NCBI GenBank assembly: GCA_047602475.1
Contig: JASGHE010000002.1
Coordinates: 1,612,001 to 1,676,000, forward strand
Length of the DNA stretch: 64,000 bases
Source: JAEUIE01 sp047602475
Lineage (GTDB): Bacteria > Planctomycetota > Planctomycetia > Gemmatales > HRBIN36
Direction of reading: 5' to 3'
The notes under the pieces were generated by a model, which was not told where the DNA came from, searched no databases, and saw nothing but the letters and a program-made list of their open reading frames with translations. Below are positions 37,304-44,841 of the stretch, in pieces (within the stretch, counting starts at the first letter, position 1; the number at the start of each line of letters is the position of its first letter). The position numbers and the translations under genes are program-made.

Positions 37304-37391
37304 AATGAAACACAAACGGCAGGCAACGCCAGAATGAGTCTCAGCACCTCAATTCTAGCCGAGTCTGCCAAATAAAGAAAGGCAGATCGAC

Positions 37392-38336
37392 ATGTTTTGT
37401 TCCAACTGTCAGCAGCCAGCCGGTAAACACGGAAAAACCGCTTCTGGCCAGCAACGGTATCGTTGCAAGCCCTGCAAGCTAACATTCATCGACCATGACG
37501 CTAAGCCATTAGGCGATAGCCGCATCCCAATGGACAAAGCTACTCTCTGTCTCAAGATGCTCTTAGAAGGAAGTTCAATTCGTTCAACGGAACGCATTAC
37601 GGGCATTCATCGTGACACGATCATGGGATTGCTTGCAGTTGCTGGTGAGAAGGCAAAAGACCTGCTTGAATCTCGTATCGTCAACATGCAGGTGAGCGAT
37701 GTCGAGGTCGATGAGATATGGGGATTCGTCGGTATGAAAGAAAAGACCCGCATGTTCCAGTATCCAATGAGTGACATCGGCTATGGCGATTGCTGGTGCT
37801 ACATTGGCTTTGAAGCGAATACCAAACTGGTTCTCTCTTGGCACGTTGGCAAGCGAACGCCAGAAGACACTTACTGCTTCATGGAGAAGTTGCGGGAAAC
37901 TGTTGCTGATGGGTTCCAGATGACGACAGACGGCTACGCGCCTTATCCTCAATGCGTTCGGGGAGTATTCGGGCGAACCGCTGACTATGCTCAACTCATC
38001 AAGCAATACGGTGAATCCGATGACGCACGGCGGTACTCCCCGCCATCAATCATTCGCATCGACAAGAAAGCCGTTATCGGTGATCCTTCTAAGGATCGTG
38101 TTTGCACTTCCTACGTTGAGCGTAACAACCTCAACGTGAGAACATTTGTTCGCCGTATGACTCGCCTCAGCAACGGGTTCTCTAAGAAGTGGGAAAACCA
38201 CGAATACGCCCTGGCCCTGTACTTCGCTTACTATAACTTCTGCTGGAAGCATGGCACGCTGAAGGAAACGCCAGCAATGGCTGCTGGGCTGACTGATCAC
38301 AAATGGACAGTAGAGGAGTTGCTGTCGGCGCGGTAG
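37392..38336 (+). CDS. IS1-family transposase (single-frame, zinc ribbon plus DDE)
   Basis: A 314-aa transposase from ATG 37392. The N-terminal zinc ribbon has Cys3, Cys6, Cys25 and Cys28 (FCSNCQ...YRCKPCKLTF), followed by an HTH-like segment (SIRSTERITGIHRDTIMGLL). The catalytic core shows Asp107 (VDEIWGFVG), Asp180 (TTDGYAPY) and Glu243 (YVERNNLNVR), then the conserved tail NHEYALALYFAYYNFCWKHGTL. In classical IS1 the two halves (InsA and InsB) are joined by programmed frameshifting; here they are one frame, as in several environmental IS1 relatives. All motifs are intact. Confidence 0.93.
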   Translation: MFCSNCQQPAGKHGKTASGQQRYRCKPCKLTFIDHDAKPLGDSRIPMDKATLCLKMLLEGSSIRSTERITGIHRDTIMGLLAVAGEKAKDLLESRIVNMQVSDVEVDEIWGFVGMKEKTRMFQYPMSDIGYGDCWCYIGFEANTKLVLSWHVGKRTPEDTYCFMEKLRETVADGFQMTTDGYAPYPQCVRGVFGRTADYAQLIKQYGESDDARRYSPPSIIRIDKKAVIGDPSKDRVCTSYVERNNLNVRTFVRRMTRLSNGFSKKWENHEYALALYFAYYNFCWKHGTLKETPAMAAGLTDHKWTVEELLSAR

Positions 38337-38345
38337 GATAATGTC

Positions 38346-38537
38346 ATGAAATCAACAACAGCTAGAAGACTTGGCGGAGTGGCAATGCTTGTTGCCACTC
38401 CGTTTGTGCTTGCTGCTGGAAGTCATTACTTCAGTGAGCCACCCTACGTTATTGGCATGGCACTTGTATTCGTAGGATTCTTGATGTTCAGGTTTGGGTT
38501 CGATTTGACCGTTAATAGATCAGCAACACGATCTTAG
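38346..38537 (+). CDS. Small two-helix membrane protein, IS passenger
   Basis: A 63-aa protein starting ATG 38346, 9 nt after the transposase stop, so probably co-transcribed. Two hydrophobic helices (VAMLVATPFVLAAGSHYF and VIGMALVFVGFLMFRFGF) with a basic N-terminus. Its last codons and TAG stop lie inside the right terminal repeat, so the gene is shaped to the element's end. Function unknown. Confidence 0.6.
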   Translation: MKSTTARRLGGVAMLVATPFVLAAGSHYFSEPPYVIGMALVFVGFLMFRFGFDLTVNRSATRS

Positions 38538-38546
38538 GACACTACC
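38521..38546 (-). repeat. Right terminal inverted repeat of the IS1-family element
   Basis: Reverse complement begins GGTAGTGTCCTAAGATCG and matches the left end at 25 of 26 positions. It contains the stop codon of the 63-aa passenger gene. Confidence 0.92.
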
Positions 38547-38706
38547 GAAGTGTCCGATACATTTGCCAAATGAAGTTAATACTAAGCCTGATGATACTTA
38601 CACCGTTGGTCATCTGAAAGTCTTTGGTGATCTGTATGCAAGAGACTGGCTTCTTCGTCAGCCTGAAGTGGTAGCCTTGCTGAAGTTCGCCAAAGAGCGA
38701 AAATAG
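38547..38706 (+). pseudogene. 3' part of the interrupted secreted-protein gene
   Basis: Begins with the second copy of the target duplication (GAAGTGTC, 38547-38554). Joined to position 35405, the frame continues CPIHLPNEVNTKPDDTY... and ends ...LLKFAKERK with TAG at 38704-38706, adding 50 codons. The phrase TVGHLKVFGDLYARDWLLRQ reads as real protein. This fragment has no start codon of its own and is not expected to be translated. Confidence 0.88.
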
Positions 38707-38756
38707 TTTCATCGATTCAGTCAGAATGCCATTGAGCATTCATGACAGGAGTATTC

Positions 38757-39305
38757 ATGACAGACGGAGACCTGGTCCGTCGAGCACGAACAGGCGAGGC
38801 CCGGGCGCTGGCGGAACTCATGTCCCGCTGGGCACCCCGGGCCTTGGCGCTCTGCCACGTCCATAGCAATCGAGAGGCTGCCGCTGATCTGGCTCAAGAC
38901 AGTTTACTTCGAGCGATCCGGAACCTGTCGCAGTTGAAGTCCCCGGAACTCTTCGGCCCCTGGCTCCGGGGCATAGCCAAAAGGGTTTGTTATGACTGGC
39001 TCGAAAGCAAGCGCCGCACCATGATCCCGTTCAGTTCCCTGGAAAAGGTTGCAGTGGATGTCAGAGAAGTGGCGGATGATCATTCAATCGATCACGAGCA
39101 GCAATTGTCTGAACTACATGAGGCTTGTGCCGAGTTGCCCCAAGAGTGTCAGGAAACACTTCATCTCTATTACTCAAGTAAGATGACCTATCAGGAACTG
39201 GGGGACATGCTCGAAGTTTCGGCTGCGACCATCAATGCACGCCTCACTAAAGCCCGCATGTTCCTTCGTGAACGACTTTTATCCCGTATGGAGACCAGAT
39301 CATGA
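38757..39305 (+). CDS. ECF-type RNA polymerase sigma factor
   Basis: A 182-aa sigma factor from ATG 38757 (MTDGDLVRRARTGEARALAEL). Region 2 is DLAQDSLLRAIRNLSQLKSPELFGPWLRGIAKRVCYDWLES. Region 4 is LPQECQETLHLYYSSKMTYQELGDMLEVSAATINARLTKARMFLRERL. Its stop overlaps the start of a zf-HC2/FecR anti-sigma gene by four bases (ATGA), the usual arrangement for a sigma/anti-sigma pair. The cognate promoters are unknown. It begins 51 nt after the interrupted secreted-protein gene. Confidence 0.93.
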   Translation: MTDGDLVRRARTGEARALAELMSRWAPRALALCHVHSNREAAADLAQDSLLRAIRNLSQLKSPELFGPWLRGIAKRVCYDWLESKRRTMIPFSSLEKVAVDVREVADDHSIDHEQQLSELHEACAELPQECQETLHLYYSSKMTYQELGDMLEVSAATINARLTKARMFLRERLLSRMETRS

Positions 39306-40633
39306 ACTGTGACTCCATTCAACCACTCCTATCAGCCTGGATGGATCGTGAACTGTCGAGAGATCAGGTTGTTCAGGTAGAGCAGCATCTGGCAGGTTGT
39401 GTCGCATGTAAGGCGCTGCTGGAGGATATGCAGCGTCTGGATCAACAGCTTCGGGCGAAACTGCCTTCACCACCGGATGAAGTGCAACAGTTGATTGATT
39501 CGACCTTGATTGCTGTCAGGCGTGATGTGGTGCCGTATCAGCAACGGCCTTGGCGCGCCATTGCTCTGGCAATTGCATCGGCGGCGGCGGGGTTCCTGCT
39601 GGCCGTGGTCTTGCTGCCTGAACTGTTCAAGAAGCCTGTCGCTTCCAAGGTGGTGCCGAGCAGTACGCAAGCGACTCTCGAACTGCCGATACAACTGGCG
39701 CTGGCGATTGGCGTGGTGGAGATCGAAGAGCAGGGTCTCTGGAAACCGCTGGCTACCGGCACGAAGCTACAGGCGGGACAACGGCTTCGCACTCCGGAGC
39801 GGTCACGCTGCGAACTACGCTGTGCGGATGGTTCGGAGATACGCCTCAACAGTAACAGCGAGATCATCGTTCATTCGCAACGCCTGTTTCATCTCAAGCA
39901 GGGGCAAGTCTGGTCGACTGTTGTCGCTGCGACAACGCCTTTTCAGGTTAAGACTGATCAAACGACGGTCACCGCCCTGGGAACTCAGTTTGATCTCAAT
40001 TATCAGCTCCAGCGCACCACGCTGAGCGTGCTGGAGGGTAAAACACGATTCGATCTTCAGGGTAAGAGCGCCGAGGTGAATGCCGGCCAGCAGTTGTTGG
40101 TAAATAACAGCAATGGAGCATTTGATATTCGTGATTCCGGTCCTGATTACGCTCTCTTCCAGGCGACGAACTGGGTGAACGAAATCCTGGTGCTCAAAGG
40201 GAGAGATAATCCCGAACTGAATCGGCGCATCAACGATGTGATGGCGAGCATCGGCGAAACGAAAATGAGTTTCCTGGCCGAGGAAGAGATTCGCACCTTG
40301 GGCGATCATTGTGTGGTTCCCTTATGCCGGTATTTACAAACGGCCCGTTCGCATCAACAAGGAACCCGCCGCGAGATGGCTGCACGCATTATCGCCGACC
40401 TGGCACAGCCTCGCTCGATAGGCGATTTGATTGATCTGCTTTCTGATACCAATCCACAAGTACGCTCGTCGATGGCGCGTGGGCTGGCTCGACTGACGAA
40501 ACAGGATATGGGGCTATCTTCGCAGCAATGGCAAACGGCTGACGAGCAGAAACGACAACAGGTGCAGAAACAATGGAAAGAATGGTGGAAGACCAACCAA
40601 TCGAGGTATCCCGATTCTGGAAGCAAGGCATAA
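39302..40633 (+). CDS. Membrane anti-sigma factor with zf-HC2, FecR and HEAT-like regions
   Basis: A 443-aa single-pass protein. The N-terminal anti-sigma zinc motif is visible: MNCDSIQPLLSAWMDREL...VEQHLAGCVACKALLEDM (the H-x3-C-x2-C). One helix (AIALAIASAAAGFLLAVVLLP, about residues 82-102) follows. A FecR domain (about 130-280; RSRCELRCADGSEIRLNSNSEI, TTPFQVKTDQTTVTALGTQFDL) and a C-terminal HEAT-like region (QPRSIGDLIDLLSDTNPQVRSSMARGLARL) complete it. It should hold the ECF factor at the membrane and release it on a periplasmic signal. The HEAT-like extension is unusual for FecR proteins. Confidence 0.88.
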   Translation: MNCDSIQPLLSAWMDRELSRDQVVQVEQHLAGCVACKALLEDMQRLDQQLRAKLPSPPDEVQQLIDSTLIAVRRDVVPYQQRPWRAIALAIASAAAGFLLAVVLLPELFKKPVASKVVPSSTQATLELPIQLALAIGVVEIEEQGLWKPLATGTKLQAGQRLRTPERSRCELRCADGSEIRLNSNSEIIVHSQRLFHLKQGQVWSTVVAATTPFQVKTDQTTVTALGTQFDLNYQLQRTTLSVLEGKTRFDLQGKSAEVNAGQQLLVNNSNGAFDIRDSGPDYALFQATNWVNEILVLKGRDNPELNRRINDVMASIGETKMSFLAEEEIRTLGDHCVVPLCRYLQTARSHQQGTRREMAARIIADLAQPRSIGDLIDLLSDTNPQVRSSMARGLARLTKQDMGLSSQQWQTADEQKRQQVQKQWKEWWKTNQSRYPDSGSKA

Positions 40634-40638
40634 CAGAA

Positions 40639-40664
40639 CAACCCGGAGGAACGCCTCCGGGTTG
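40639..40664. terminator. Bidirectional terminator-like hairpin between the anti-sigma gene and pstS
   Basis: CAACCCGGAGG and CCTCCGGGTTG form a perfect 11-bp stem with loop AACG, centred between convergent genes. It probably serves both. Confidence 0.82.
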
Positions 40665-40685
40665 CATCGTAAATACGTTTCTTTG

Positions 40686-41663
40686 TTACTTCAGCCCGGC
40701 AGCTTCCCGGCCAGTCTTGGCTAACTCGTTAGGCAGGGGAATGTAGCCATCTTTGATGACCACTTCCTGGCCCTGTTTGCTGAGCAGGAACTTCACGAAC
40801 TCCCCACGCAGCACATCCAGGTCGGCATTGGGATTCTTGTTGATGTAAACGAAGAGGACGCGAGCCAGAGGGTAGGTGCCATCCAGAGCGAATTCAGGCT
40901 TAGCTTCTACCGGAGTGCCGTCAGCCTTGGCAGAAAGTGGTAAAGCCCGCACATCGGCGGTCTTGTAACCGATGCCGCTGTAGCCGATGGCATATTTGTC
41001 GCTGGCAACAGCTTGCACCACAGCGGAACTGCCCGGCTGTTCCTTGACGGAATCCTTGAAGTCGCCGTTCGACAGGACATGCTCTTTGAAGTAGCCATAG
41101 GTACCCGAAGCGGCGTTGCGACCGTACATGCTGATCGGCTTATCGACCCAGTCGCCGGAAAGGCCCAGGTCTCCCCAGGTCTTGATGTCAGCCTTGCCGC
41201 CCTTTTTGCGAGTCTTGGAGAAGATAGCGTCGATCTGCTCGAAGCTCAGGCTCTTGAGGGGGTTGTCCTTGTGAACATAAACAGCGAGCATGTCGATGCT
41301 GGTAGGCACTCCAGTGGGTGGGTAGCCAAACTTCTTCTTGAACTCATCGATTTCCTTGTCCTTCATGGGCCTGCTCATGGGAGCGAATTGAGCAGTACCG
41401 TTAATGAGAGCTGGTGGCCCGGTGGCTGAGCCTTTGCCTTCGATCTCGATGCGGACATTGGGGTAGTATTTCTTGAAGCCTTCAGCCCACAGGGACATCA
41501 GATTGTTCATGGTGTCGGAGCCGATGCTCTTGACGGTACCCGAGACGCCTGCTGTCGATTTCACATAGTCTGGCAGGGCCGGATCAACCACCAAATTCTG
41601 GGCCTGTACGGTGCCGTTCAGGCTCACGAGCAAGGCCACAGCACAAGCGAACCACTTGTACAT
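40686..41663 (-). CDS. pstS: Phosphate ABC transporter substrate-binding protein
   Basis: Periplasmic phosphate-binding protein. A 325-aa precursor from ATG 41663, placed 7 nt after GAGGA, with signal peptide MYKWFACAVALLVSLNGTVQAQ. The family motifs are clear: GSDTMNNLMSLWAEGFKKYYP (phosphate-contacting serine in the first loop), GKGSATGPPALINGTAQFAPMSR, and GRNAASGTYGYFKEHVL. The membrane and ATPase parts PstCAB are not in the window. The nearby OprP-like porin gene suggests that a phosphate acquisition unit is scattered along this stretch. Confidence 0.93.
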   Translation of the reverse strand: MYKWFACAVALLVSLNGTVQAQNLVVDPALPDYVKSTAGVSGTVKSIGSDTMNNLMSLWAEGFKKYYPNVRIEIEGKGSATGPPALINGTAQFAPMSRPMKDKEIDEFKKKFGYPPTGVPTSIDMLAVYVHKDNPLKSLSFEQIDAIFSKTRKKGGKADIKTWGDLGLSGDWVDKPISMYGRNAASGTYGYFKEHVLSNGDFKDSVKEQPGSSAVVQAVASDKYAIGYSGIGYKTADVRALPLSAKADGTPVEAKPEFALDGTYPLARVLFVYINKNPNADLDVLRGEFVKFLLSKQGQEVVIKDGYIPLPNELAKTGREAAGLK

Positions 41664-41774
41664 ATCCAAATCCTCAGAGAAGTAGAGTTTCAACGCTGTT
41701 ATTATTGAAAGATAGCTTGTCTATGCCAGTGAAGATAGTGTGAATGTCGAGTCGTCGGGGCACAGAAACGAAGA

Positions 41775-41799
41775 AACCCATCGGCAGAACCGATGGGTT
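41775..41799 (-). terminator. Intrinsic terminator after the Cys-rich protein gene
   Basis: AACCCATCGG and CCGATGGGTT form a perfect 10-bp stem with a 5-nt loop; on the minus strand it is followed by TTCTTCGTTTC. Confidence 0.82.
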
Positions 41800-41827
41800 G
41801 AGTGGTTAGCTGAATCGATCAGAATGA

Positions 41828-42259
41828 TCATTTGCCGCAAGGCGCACAGTAGCCAGCGGGGACTTCCTTGAGAACGCACTGGGTTGTGTCGCAAGCAGGA
41901 ACGACCTTTTTGACCAGGACGTTTTTCGTGCGCTTTTCACAATTATCACAACAACCGCAGTCGCTGCTGAAGCAACTGAAGAGCGTGCAATTCGGAACGC
42001 AGTATTCCTTGCAGCGAGAGGTGTAGACGACTTTGGTATTTTTCTTCGGTTCGGTGACACAGACGGTCGTCTTGCATTCGGGAGTTGTTGCCACCGGGGC
42101 AGGAGCATGCTGAATGGTGGCCGGTGCTGACTGGCCGCCCTGATAGGTGATGACCACCTGGTTTGCATTAGAAGGAGAAGGCACCGGATTGATGGTACCC
42201 TGAGCCAGGCAAACGTGTGTAGCGAGCAGAATGGTCGCTAGTGTCATTAGCTGCTTCAT
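41828..42259 (-). CDS. Secreted cysteine-rich small protein
   Basis: A 143-aa protein from ATG 42259 with signal peptide MKQLMTLATILLATHVCLAQ. The mature part has about 15 cysteines, several paired (CKEYCVPNC, CFSSDCGCCDNC, YCAPCGK), and basic KRTKNVLVKKVVP-type segments. Cysteine density suggests disulfide bonding or metal binding. No family recognised. It lies between pstS and an OprP-like porin gene, all on the minus strand but each apparently with its own terminator. Confidence 0.75.
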   Translation of the reverse strand: MKQLMTLATILLATHVCLAQGTINPVPSPSNANQVVITYQGGQSAPATIQHAPAPVATTPECKTTVCVTEPKKNTKVVYTSRCKEYCVPNCTLFSCFSSDCGCCDNCEKRTKNVLVKKVVPACDTTQCVLKEVPAGYCAPCGK

Positions 42260-42296
42260 TTATGAGATTCCCTGTTAGGAAAGGTTAAGGAAGAAA

Positions 42297-42323
42297 GCTG
42301 CCAGGCAGGCCATGCCTGGCAGC
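42297..42323 (-). terminator. Intrinsic terminator after the porin gene
   Basis: GCTGCCAGGCA and TGCCTGGCAGC form a perfect 11-bp stem with a 5-nt loop; on the minus strand it is followed by TTTCTTCCTT. Confidence 0.85.
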
Positions 42324-42332
42324 ATGTCAGTG

Positions 42333-44048
42333 TTAGAACTCCACGATGGCTCGAAGGCCGAGTGCGTGGACAGTACCTGTGGTAGCTGGAGAAGGCACAT
42401 CACGGTAGATGTTCAGGTAGTTAGCCTGGAGACGCATGTTCTGCGTCAGCCACCAGTTGATACCGACCGTATTTTCAGTGAGCCGCCCGCCCAGGATGTT
42501 GCTTCCAGTATCGTTGAGGTCGAGGAACGAGAACCGATAGCAGAGTTCCCAGGCGCCCGAACCGCTGTGATAACAACCATCTTCATCCCGTACCGCAAAG
42601 ACTGGTTCGTAGGGCTTGATGGTGCCTACCGAACCGAAGCGCCTGTCGTAGCCCCGGTTTTCGCCAGTCAGGCAGTAACCGACTTCAGCATACATGCCCC
42701 AGAACTCAGGAGTGCCGCGATTGGTGTTGGCCGCAGTTGCCGGATAGCGAGCATTCGCAACCTGGGCTGCAGTGATTTCAGACTGAATGGTGAGTGGGCC
42801 CTGGATGGCGAGGAATTCACCGTTCACCGTCTGCACATTGTCAGCAATAATGTTTCCGGTGGAAACAAAGCGAGTGGAATCGCCTTCGGCATTGGCGCCG
42901 GAGCCGACAGCGTCACGCAATTCGGGACGATCGCGGAAGATCACAACGCCACGCTGATCGGCATAGGCATTGATGGCGGGCGTGGTAGAAGCCGTGGTGC
43001 GTCCGAGATCAGCACGACGCCACTGGTACGATGCACCGACGTGAACCAAACAGCGACCATCGTTCTCGTACCACGGCAAAGCCGTTACGCGACCAGTAAC
43101 TGCATAGTCGCCGTCGCCGAAGTCGCCGCCGCTGGCGGGGTTATTGAACTCGATGCGATGGAGCATGGCATGCCAGGTAGCACGTTCCTCAAACATCGTG
43201 TTGGTGAAATAGATGCCCGGAGCAAACTCGTTCCAGAACGCATCGAACAAGCAGGAGCGTTCCAGGAACATGAGGTTCTTGCTGGAACTGTACGATTCCA
43301 GAACCATCGGCACCTTTTGCTGACCGACGCGAATAGTGCCCAGACCCGGGACGTCTTTCATACCCACCCAAACGTGATCGTAGGAAATCACGTTCAGGGT
43401 TTCGAAGTCGACTTCGAACTGGTATTCAAACTGCTCGTAGAAGGTGCCAACCATTTCGATACGGGCGCGGCGGATGAACATGCCATCGTCTAACTGCCCC
43501 ACACCTGCCCCCACACCCGTTTTAGTAGGGTTGACTGAAGGTGAACCAGGCAACTGCATCCGATCAGAAGCGTTCCAGAAGACGGTGTCGTAGTTAATAC
43601 GACCGCCGATCTTGGCGGTGAAATCCTTCTCAGCCGTTTCAAACCGGGGCCCCTTATCCCAGTTGGCGCTCATCTTGAGATCGCTACCGACTTCATGGCC
43701 CTTGTCAGCGGCTTCTCTCTTCTTTTTCTCGTCGTCCGCTTTCTTGGCGTCGTCCTTTTCTTTCAGGACCTTTTCAACAACCTTGCGAACATCTTCCGGC
43801 TGGCTGGCAGTGCTGGGCGGCTGCATTTCGACGGGCACTACTGCCGGCAGCGACTTCTGGTGCTCGACCAATTGAAGCAGCTTTTGAATTTGCTGCCCTT
43901 GTGCTTCGACTTGTGCTTTCAAAGCATCAATTTGTTGTTGTTTGGCATCCTGAGCGCTGACTGGGGCGGCGCTGAAGATGAAGGCGGTGAACCCAATGGC
44001 AGCGTACTTCATGAAAGTCGGCCATTTGCGGCGGAACGAAGAGACCAT
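42333..44048 (-). CDS. OprO/OprP-type (phosphate-selective) porin
   Basis: A 571-aa outer-membrane porin from ATG 44048. The signal peptide (FMKYAAIGFTAFIFSAAPVSAQ) is followed by a short coiled coil (QQIDALKAQVEAQGQQIQKLLQLVEHQ) and a Lys/Asp/Glu-rich spacer. The porin_O_P barrel follows (KIGGRINYDTVFWN, RRARIEMVGTFYEQFEYQFEVDF, AFWNEFAPGIYFTN) and ends with an aromatic-poor but typical ALGLRAIVEF. The N-terminal coiled coil is common in planctomycete porins and may tie the barrel to the wall. Closeness to pstS suggests phosphate or polyphosphate uptake; selectivity cannot be proved from sequence. Confidence 0.88.
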   Translation of the reverse strand: MVSSFRRKWPTFMKYAAIGFTAFIFSAAPVSAQDAKQQQIDALKAQVEAQGQQIQKLLQLVEHQKSLPAVVPVEMQPPSTASQPEDVRKVVEKVLKEKDDAKKADDEKKKREAADKGHEVGSDLKMSANWDKGPRFETAEKDFTAKIGGRINYDTVFWNASDRMQLPGSPSVNPTKTGVGAGVGQLDDGMFIRRARIEMVGTFYEQFEYQFEVDFETLNVISYDHVWVGMKDVPGLGTIRVGQQKVPMVLESYSSSKNLMFLERSCLFDAFWNEFAPGIYFTNTMFEERATWHAMLHRIEFNNPASGGDFGDGDYAVTGRVTALPWYENDGRCLVHVGASYQWRRADLGRTTASTTPAINAYADQRGVVIFRDRPELRDAVGSGANAEGDSTRFVSTGNIIADNVQTVNGEFLAIQGPLTIQSEITAAQVANARYPATAANTNRGTPEFWGMYAEVGYCLTGENRGYDRRFGSVGTIKPYEPVFAVRDEDGCYHSGSGAWELCYRFSFLDLNDTGSNILGGRLTENTVGINWWLTQNMRLQANYLNIYRDVPSPATTGTVHALGLRAIVEF

Positions 44049-44392
44049 AGCTTAGTTACCCCTGTAACTCACCCTGCTGATTGTTCCCTGCAAAGGCCAG
44101 ACAGGCCCTGCATCCGTCCCCATCGGGGGCAGCGGCAGAATTGTTATCGTCGGGTAGGTCAATTGCTTGTATGAAGATTGGACCATCCCCGGCAACTTGC
44201 ACAGGAATGCAGTCTTAACAAATACGCAGATTGTGACTAATCGTTAACTTCTGTTTAAATCGCACATCTTCAGGACATCAAGAGGAATCTCCAGAAATCA
44301 GTGTGAAAGCACTAAAGAAGACGGTGCTTCTCATCAATTGGTATTGTGGCATGACACGTCAAGAGCATAGGACGTGCTGACGATGAGTAGGC
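44049..44392. other. Intergenic region upstream of the porin gene
   Basis: About 344 bases without a credible ORF; it should hold the porin promoter. A TTAAC-N5-TTTAA-like stretch near 44245-44262 faintly resembles a PHO box, but the match is too poor to call. Confidence 0.4.
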
Positions 44393-44713
44393 TTAGAGGC
44401 AGGAGTTAACAGCGAGAAGAACGAAAAAGGCGCCGAATGGAATCGTAGACGTGTATTGGCGCTTAGGAGGTTGAAGCTGACTATTTCGTGCATAGCAAAT
44501 TGATTGAACCAAGCCATGCGGGTCACGCAAATGACGAGGCAAAATGATTTGGGTACAACAATTAATGACTACCACTTCCTTTTCGTCAACTTCTTGGTCT
44601 TCGCATCCATTGGATTCTACATCTGAGATCCCAGACAATATGCTTGAGCTATACGAAGCGACTTGATTCGCCAATACCAGGCAGATCAGGAGTATCCGCC
44701 AATACTGAAGCAT
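44393..44713 (-). CDS. Small putative secreted or membrane protein
   Basis: About 106 aa from ATG 44713 (MLQYWRILLICLVLANQVAS), which looks like a signal peptide or anchor. The rest is short and includes INCCTQIILPRH and a C-terminal hydrophobic FGAFFVLLAVNSCL. No family recognised. The ORF could be spurious, but the N-terminal signal and position between two transcription units make it plausible. Confidence 0.4.
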   Translation of the reverse strand: MLQYWRILLICLVLANQVASYSSSILSGISDVESNGCEDQEVDEKEVVVINCCTQIILPRHLRDPHGLVQSICYARNSQLQPPKRQYTSTIPFGAFFVLLAVNSCL

Positions 44714-44841
44714 TCTCGTGGTTATCCTGGAAGTTTTTGCCACATTTGCTGACGAGACGTTTCCCTTACGCGGTTATCGGATAGTTAATGGCATGGAGTT
44801 CTCGTAAAATATCATTAACAGCGAAGTTCCTGGAGCCTCCC

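Larger units (their letters stand above)
35406..38546 (+). mobile_element. IS1-family insertion element with passenger genes (transporter-IS type), 3141 bp
   Basis: Bounded by 26-bp terminal inverted repeats (25 of 26 identical) beginning GGTAGTGTCC, flanked by an exact 8-bp target duplication. It contains a single-frame IS1-like transposase (37392-38336, +) and four further genes: an XRE regulator, a PIN protein and its upstream partner (all minus strand), and a 63-aa membrane protein (plus strand, after the transposase). Excision in silico, keeping one target copy, restores a continuous host ORF. A minimal IS1 is under 1 kb; the extra 2 kb are cargo. The AT-richer regulatory regions differ from the host genes. 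All parts look intact, so the element may be active. Confidence 0.92.

Noticed and set aside
37333..37374. 13-codon leader peptide before the transposase
   Set aside because: No ribosome binding site and no regulatory codon pattern; kept only as part of the leader observation.
44240..44265. Possible PHO box upstream of the porin gene
   Set aside because: Only a loose TTAAC-N5-TTTAA match, on a background of AT-rich sequence and far from the start codon.
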